Positions 60,713-64,000 of a DNA stretch of 64,000 bases are shown here, piece after piece. Position 1 is the stretch's first letter; the number at the start of each line of letters is the position of its first letter. Location: the NCBI GenBank assembly GCA_024397875.1, contig CP073344.1, positions 3,339,001 to 3,403,000 on the forward strand. The letters are read 5' to 3'. Position numbers and translations under genes: made by a program. A model generated the notes under the pieces. That model did not search any database. It saw only the letters and a list, made by a program, of their open reading frames with translations, and was not told where the DNA came from. This DNA is from Amphritea atlantica (GTDB lineage: Bacteria > Pseudomonadota > Gammaproteobacteria > Pseudomonadales > Balneatricaceae).

Positions 60713-61126
60713 ATGAATCGTAACCATGCTTCTCAACAGTACCTGAAAGTAGGCCTTAACTCCGCCCTGGCGAATGCAACACCCCATCAGCAGGTACTAA
60801 TGTTAATGAATGGCGCTCTGGGGAGTATCGCGACCGCTAAAGGCGCTATTGAACGCAATGATACCGCTCTAAAAGGAACAAACCTGAGTAAGGCTATCTC
60901 AATAATTGGCGGTCTGCAGGCATCTCTATCAGATACTGATGAAAACGAGATCGCCCAGAACCTTGATAATCTTTATGCTTACATGGCAGAGACACTGATG
61001 AAAGCCAATATCGAATCATCAATGGACAAGCTGGACGAAGTCACTCAGCTAATGCTGGATATCAAATCTGCCTGGGAAAAAATTCCCGCAGAGCATCACA
61101 ATACCCAGAGCCCGGCAGACAAGTAA
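60713..61126 (+). CDS. fliS: Flagellin chaperone FliS
   Basis: A 137-residue helical export chaperone that binds the C-terminus of flagellin and keeps it unfolded. The start HASQQYLKVGLNSALANATP (20 residues) and LMNGALGSIATAKGAI are FliS hallmarks. AAGGA lies 7 bases before the ATG. It forms a unit with the next gene, 2 bases away. Confidence 0.93.
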   Translation: MNRNHASQQYLKVGLNSALANATPHQQVLMLMNGALGSIATAKGAIERNDTALKGTNLSKAISIIGGLQASLSDTDENEIAQNLDNLYAYMAETLMKANIESSMDKLDEVTQLMLDIKSAWEKIPAEHHNTQSPADK

Positions 61127-61128
61127 AG

Positions 61129-61485
61129 ATGCCTCAACTCAGTCCGGCAGCCCTTAAATGGCGGCAGGAATTTTCCGAAATAGAACGATTGCAGCAAGCG
61201 ATATTTGCCGCGTTGAGAACAACACTCAATGAAGAGGGCGATGATGAGCTACCTCTTTCTGACCTAATTAAACAGCAGGACAGCCTGATTCGCCAGCTGC
61301 CATTTAGCCAGCTCAATGCCGATGACGTAGAACAACTGAAAGATAAGATCGCATTGCTGCAACAGAATCATCAAACGCTGATTACAGCGATTAGCAACCG
61401 AAGGCAGACATTGCTTGATCAGTCCAGCCAAAGTAAAAAAGCCGGACGTAGCATCAAAGCGTACCAGAAAGCGCAGGATCTTTAA
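61129..61485 (+). CDS. Small helical protein, probable FliT-type chaperone
   Basis: A 118-residue, mostly alpha-helical, Gln- and Leu-rich protein that starts 2 bases after fliS. FliT-type chaperones of FliD are short, helical, poorly conserved and occupy this place, so this is the best guess. I see no specific motif that proves it. The C-terminal tail is basic (SKKAGRSIKAYQKAQ). Confidence 0.6.
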   Translation: MPQLSPAALKWRQEFSEIERLQQAIFAALRTTLNEEGDDELPLSDLIKQQDSLIRQLPFSQLNADDVEQLKDKIALLQQNHQTLITAISNRRQTLLDQSSQSKKAGRSIKAYQKAQDL

Positions 61486-61536
61486 GTTACAAAGCCTTTA
61501 GCCCGGTGCTTGACCTTTAACTCAAATGAATACGTA

Positions 61537-61560
61537 TTTAAAAGCCCGTTTATCCGGGCT
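61537..61560 (-). terminator. Terminator between the fliT-like gene and flgL
   Basis: AGCCCG-TTTATC-CGGGCT forms a 6-pair stem. On the minus strand it is followed by TTTT and A/T-rich sequence, fitting the end of the flgK-flgL unit. On the plus strand the T run is poor, so activity for the fliS unit is less certain. Confidence 0.65.
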
Positions 61561-61594
61561 ATTAAACATTATACAGATAGACGGAATAATCTGA

Positions 61595-62824
61595 TCAGTT
61601 GATATAATTGAACAGACTCAGATTCTGTATCTTGGCAAAACTGGCATAAGCCGCATTCAGAGTATTTTGTTGCAGGGTAAACTGACTGATCGCTTCATTA
61701 TAATCCAGGTCCCTGAGAGATGACTGAGCTTCATTGGTATAGAGTATATACTCCTCATTAACCGCCTCCTGCGAATCCAGAGCATTCATTCTGGCACCAA
61801 TGCTACCCCGAACTTCAATATTCTTATTTTCGATACTATCAATCTGCAGTAAAGCCCGATTAACCGCTTCATTCAGCTTCTCAGATCCCTGCGGATCCCC
61901 CACTGTGTCGATACCACTTAGTGCTGCACTTAACTGGTGAACCATATTCAGAACATTCGTACGGGGGGTTTCAGTCTCGAGTACCACAGCACCGTCGGCG
62001 GGGCTATCAATCACCAGACTAACCCCTTCAAACGCTATCACATCCCCCTGTTGATAACTGATACTGGTTAGTTCCGTCGCAGGATTGCCACTGAAAACCG
62101 GGGCACCATTAGTATCAGTAACGCTGTACGTACCTGCTGCCGTATCAAAGGTAATGGTCGCAGGGCCATGACTGTTAGTGAACGCTTCGAATGTACCAAA
62201 ATCAGTGATGATACGTTCTGAAAAGTTGCTCCCGCTGACCGGAGCCAGCCCCAACTGCCTGTCTACATTTTCAAAGATATTAAACCCTGAATCGGTCGAC
62301 GTTATATTGGCATTCGGACCCACCTGGATTGAACGACTGCCCTGATCACCATTAAACACATAACGATCGGTTGCACCATCATAGCGATACGCAGCATCAA
62401 AGCCCTTAAAGCCCGAAAACAGATATTCGCCCTGAACATCCTGAGTGTTGAGAAGACCAAACAGTTGTGACTCGATCTCCTGCAATTCGCTGGCAATCAG
62501 AGTACGATCATTGTCATTGACTGCACCACTATTGGCTTGAATAGCCAGTTCTTTAATTCTCAGGGTCGCCGTATTAACGGCATCCAGCGTCGTTTCTTCG
62601 AGGCTGAGGCGACGACGGGAGACCAAAATATTATCCTGGTATTTCTCTGTCTTTGACACCTCCTGATCCAGCTTAATCAGCTGCGCCGTTGCCACCGGGT
62701 CATCAGAGGGCTGAAGGATACGCTGGCCGGTCGATAATTGCTGCTGCGTTTTAACCAGACTACTATTAGCATTACTAATACTTTCTGCACTACGACTGAA
62801 TATCTGAGCAGTTGAAATGCGCAT
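61595..62824 (-). CDS. flgL: Hook-filament junction protein FlgL
   Basis: A 409-residue flagellin-like junction protein (HAP3). The N-terminal D0/D1 region begins MRISTAQIFSRSAESI and includes QQLSTGQRILQPSDDPVATA (20 residues). The C-terminal conserved region contains LDYNEAISQFTLQQNTLNAA (20 residues). It follows flgK by about 20 bases. The middle domain is variable in the family. Confidence 0.95.
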   Translation of the reverse strand: MRISTAQIFSRSAESISNANSSLVKTQQQLSTGQRILQPSDDPVATAQLIKLDQEVSKTEKYQDNILVSRRRLSLEETTLDAVNTATLRIKELAIQANSGAVNDNDRTLIASELQEIESQLFGLLNTQDVQGEYLFSGFKGFDAAYRYDGATDRYVFNGDQGSRSIQVGPNANITSTDSGFNIFENVDRQLGLAPVSGSNFSERIITDFGTFEAFTNSHGPATITFDTAAGTYSVTDTNGAPVFSGNPATELTSISYQQGDVIAFEGVSLVIDSPADGAVVLETETPRTNVLNMVHQLSAALSGIDTVGDPQGSEKLNEAVNRALLQIDSIENKNIEVRGSIGARMNALDSQEAVNEEYILYTNEAQSSLRDLDYNEAISQFTLQQNTLNAAYASFAKIQNLSLFNYIN

Positions 62825-62845
62825 AATTTACTCCTCCACTGCTAC

Positions 62846-64000
62846 TTAAATACTTTGCAGCAGACTATCAAAAATAGTCTGCGATACGCGGATTAACTGG
62901 GCTGATGCCTGATAGGCCTGTTGAAACTGCACCAGTTTAGCTGCCTCTTCATCGAGGTTGACCCCCGATACACTCGCCTGAGCACTGGTGGTGGTGTCCA
63001 GAACAGCCTTACTGGCCTGCTCAGAAATCACAGAGGTTGCCGTATGGGTGCCGACCTTTTCTACCAGGCTGCCATAGAGATCCTGATACGAGCCATGATC
63101 AAACAGCTTTTCCTGCTGCAGATCTGATAAGGCAAAAGCATTACGGTTGTCGGACACACCATCCAGATTGAAATCAAAACTGAAACGATCGCCCGGACGC
63201 GGCTGATTATCTATGGTCACCGTAAAACCATCCAGTTGAATCCCGCCACCTGAAGTGAACGCCTGATCCGATAACGGCCCGACTAAAGGATCCAGCTCCA
63301 ATACAACAGGGTTATTCGGATCGGTCATATCGTACACGGTATAGGTCATTTCTCCGGAAGGGGATGAAGCCGGATCATTGAAGACAATCTCAATGGGGGG
63401 CGACAGTTCACCCGCAGTTGCAAACGCACCGGCTTTCGAATCTGTCACCGCAACCGAAGCGGCACCCGTACCCTGATTATCGATATCATTACTGACTTTT
63501 ACGGGCGATGCTAACGCCAGAAGCCTGCCATCATGCAGCGACAAAGACAGATCCTCTGCGCCACTGGTGACCGGTTGTATAAGAAAGCGATCTCCCTTAA
63601 TCAGATCAGTGCCAGTATTAATCGTTACTTTAATCCCATCAATCGCAAATGATAAAAACTTGCCATCAGGGTCACGATAGAACTGATCCTGATCCACCGC
63701 TGCAATATCCGCAGCCGCGGTCAGTTGATCAATGCGCACCTGTTTCCCGTCACTGCTTCTATACAGCGTAAGCTTGTTGCCATCACCAACGACCAACTCA
63801 TACTCACTCGCCTGCAGCAGGTCCGTTTGCTGAATCTCTACCCGTGCTATATTCAGCACCGACTGGTTATTACCATTGGCTGAGATTCGTTTTTGCTGTA
63901 AAAAATCATCGTTCATATCGGTGAACAGATCAGCACCAAATTCATTATTCAGGTTGATCCCGAGGTGGTGCTGCTCATTCATGCTCTCAGCAAAACCGAT
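62846..64000 (-). CDS. flgK: Hook-associated protein FlgK (partial, N-terminus beyond window)
   Basis: C-terminal 384 residues of the first junction protein (HAP1). The frame stays open to the window edge; the Met at 63982 is internal, since the preceding in-frame residues (IGFAES) continue without a stop. The end (VNLDEEAAKLVQFQQAYQAS, 20 residues, then AQLIRVSQTIFDSLLQSI) is the conserved FlgK C-terminal D0 helix. It is followed by flgL on the same strand. Confidence 0.94.
   Translation of the reverse strand: MGFAESMNEQHHLGINLNNEFGADLFTDMNDDFLQQKRISANGNNQSVLNIARVEIQQTDLLQASEYELVVGDGNKLTLYRSSDGKQVRIDQLTAAADIAAVDQDQFYRDPDGKFLSFAIDGIKVTINTGTDLIKGDRFLIQPVTSGAEDLSLSLHDGRLLALASPVKVSNDIDNQGTGAASVAVTDSKAGAFATAGELSPPIEIVFNDPASSPSGEMTYTVYDMTDPNNPVVLELDPLVGPLSDQAFTSGGGIQLDGFTVTIDNQPRPGDRFSFDFNLDGVSDNRNAFALSDLQQEKLFDHGSYQDLYGSLVEKVGTHTATSVISEQASKAVLDTTTSAQASVSGVNLDEEAAKLVQFQQAYQASAQLIRVSQTIFDSLLQSI

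Overview
The window is chromosomal DNA from a motile gammaproteobacterium. Gene content and order resemble marine Oceanospirillales and Pseudomonas-like bacteria with polar flagella (for example the Amphritea/Neptunomonas/Marinobacterium group). This placement is inferred from synteny and protein style; no rRNA or other marker gene is present. There are no tRNA or rRNA genes, CRISPR arrays, insertion sequences or prophage genes. Coding density is high and nearly all genes form long co-oriented operons.

Layout. (1) 1-10.7 kb, minus strand: a complete cytochrome c maturation operon, ccmA-B-C-D-E-F-G-H-I, running into zipA (division) and ligA (DNA ligase, cut by the window edge). (2) 10.8-12.6 kb, plus strand: a FliK-like gene and a short FlhB C-domain paralogue. 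(3) 12.65-40.0 kb, minus strand: one large flagellar/chemotaxis block. In order of transcription it reads fliE-F-G-H-I-J-K-L-M-N-O-P-Q-R-flhB, then flhA-flhF-fleN-fliA-cheY-cheZ-cheA-cheB-motC-motD-parA-like-parP/cheW-like-DUF2802. (4) 40.1-53.0 kb: an acetate-use locus with a DEDDh exonuclease, a cNMP/CBS/DUF294 protein, an acetate-type Na+ symporter with its DUF4212 partner, a CrbS-like symporter-histidine kinase fusion, a secreted trypsin-like protease, a CrbR-like LuxR regulator and acs. (5) 53.2-57.1 kb, minus strand: the flagellar regulators fleQ-fleS-fleR. (6) 57.6-61.5 kb, plus strand: fliC-flaG-fliD-fliS and a fliT-like gene, with a clear sigma-28 promoter before fliC. (7) 61.6-64 kb, minus strand: flgL and the C-terminal part of flgK.

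How the parts fit. FleQ, FleS/FleR and FliA are the expected regulatory cascade. FlhF, FleN and the ParA/ParP pair place flagella and chemoreceptor arrays at the pole. CheA, CheB, CheY and CheZ signal to FliM/FliN, and MotC/MotD are stators. CrbS/CrbR should sense and switch on acetate uptake and activation.

Most notable: CheA carries, where the P2 domain should be, five short acidic repeats that resemble both the FliM N-terminal and the CheZ C-terminal CheY-docking peptides encoded in this window. Also notable are an 18-copy hexamer repeat in the parP-like gene, the absence of a canonical cheW from the cluster, FleQ-like boxes and a shared 17-base element before fleQ and flhA, and a TAGGGGA element placed alike (83 and 85 bases) before acs and the DUF4212-symporter operon.
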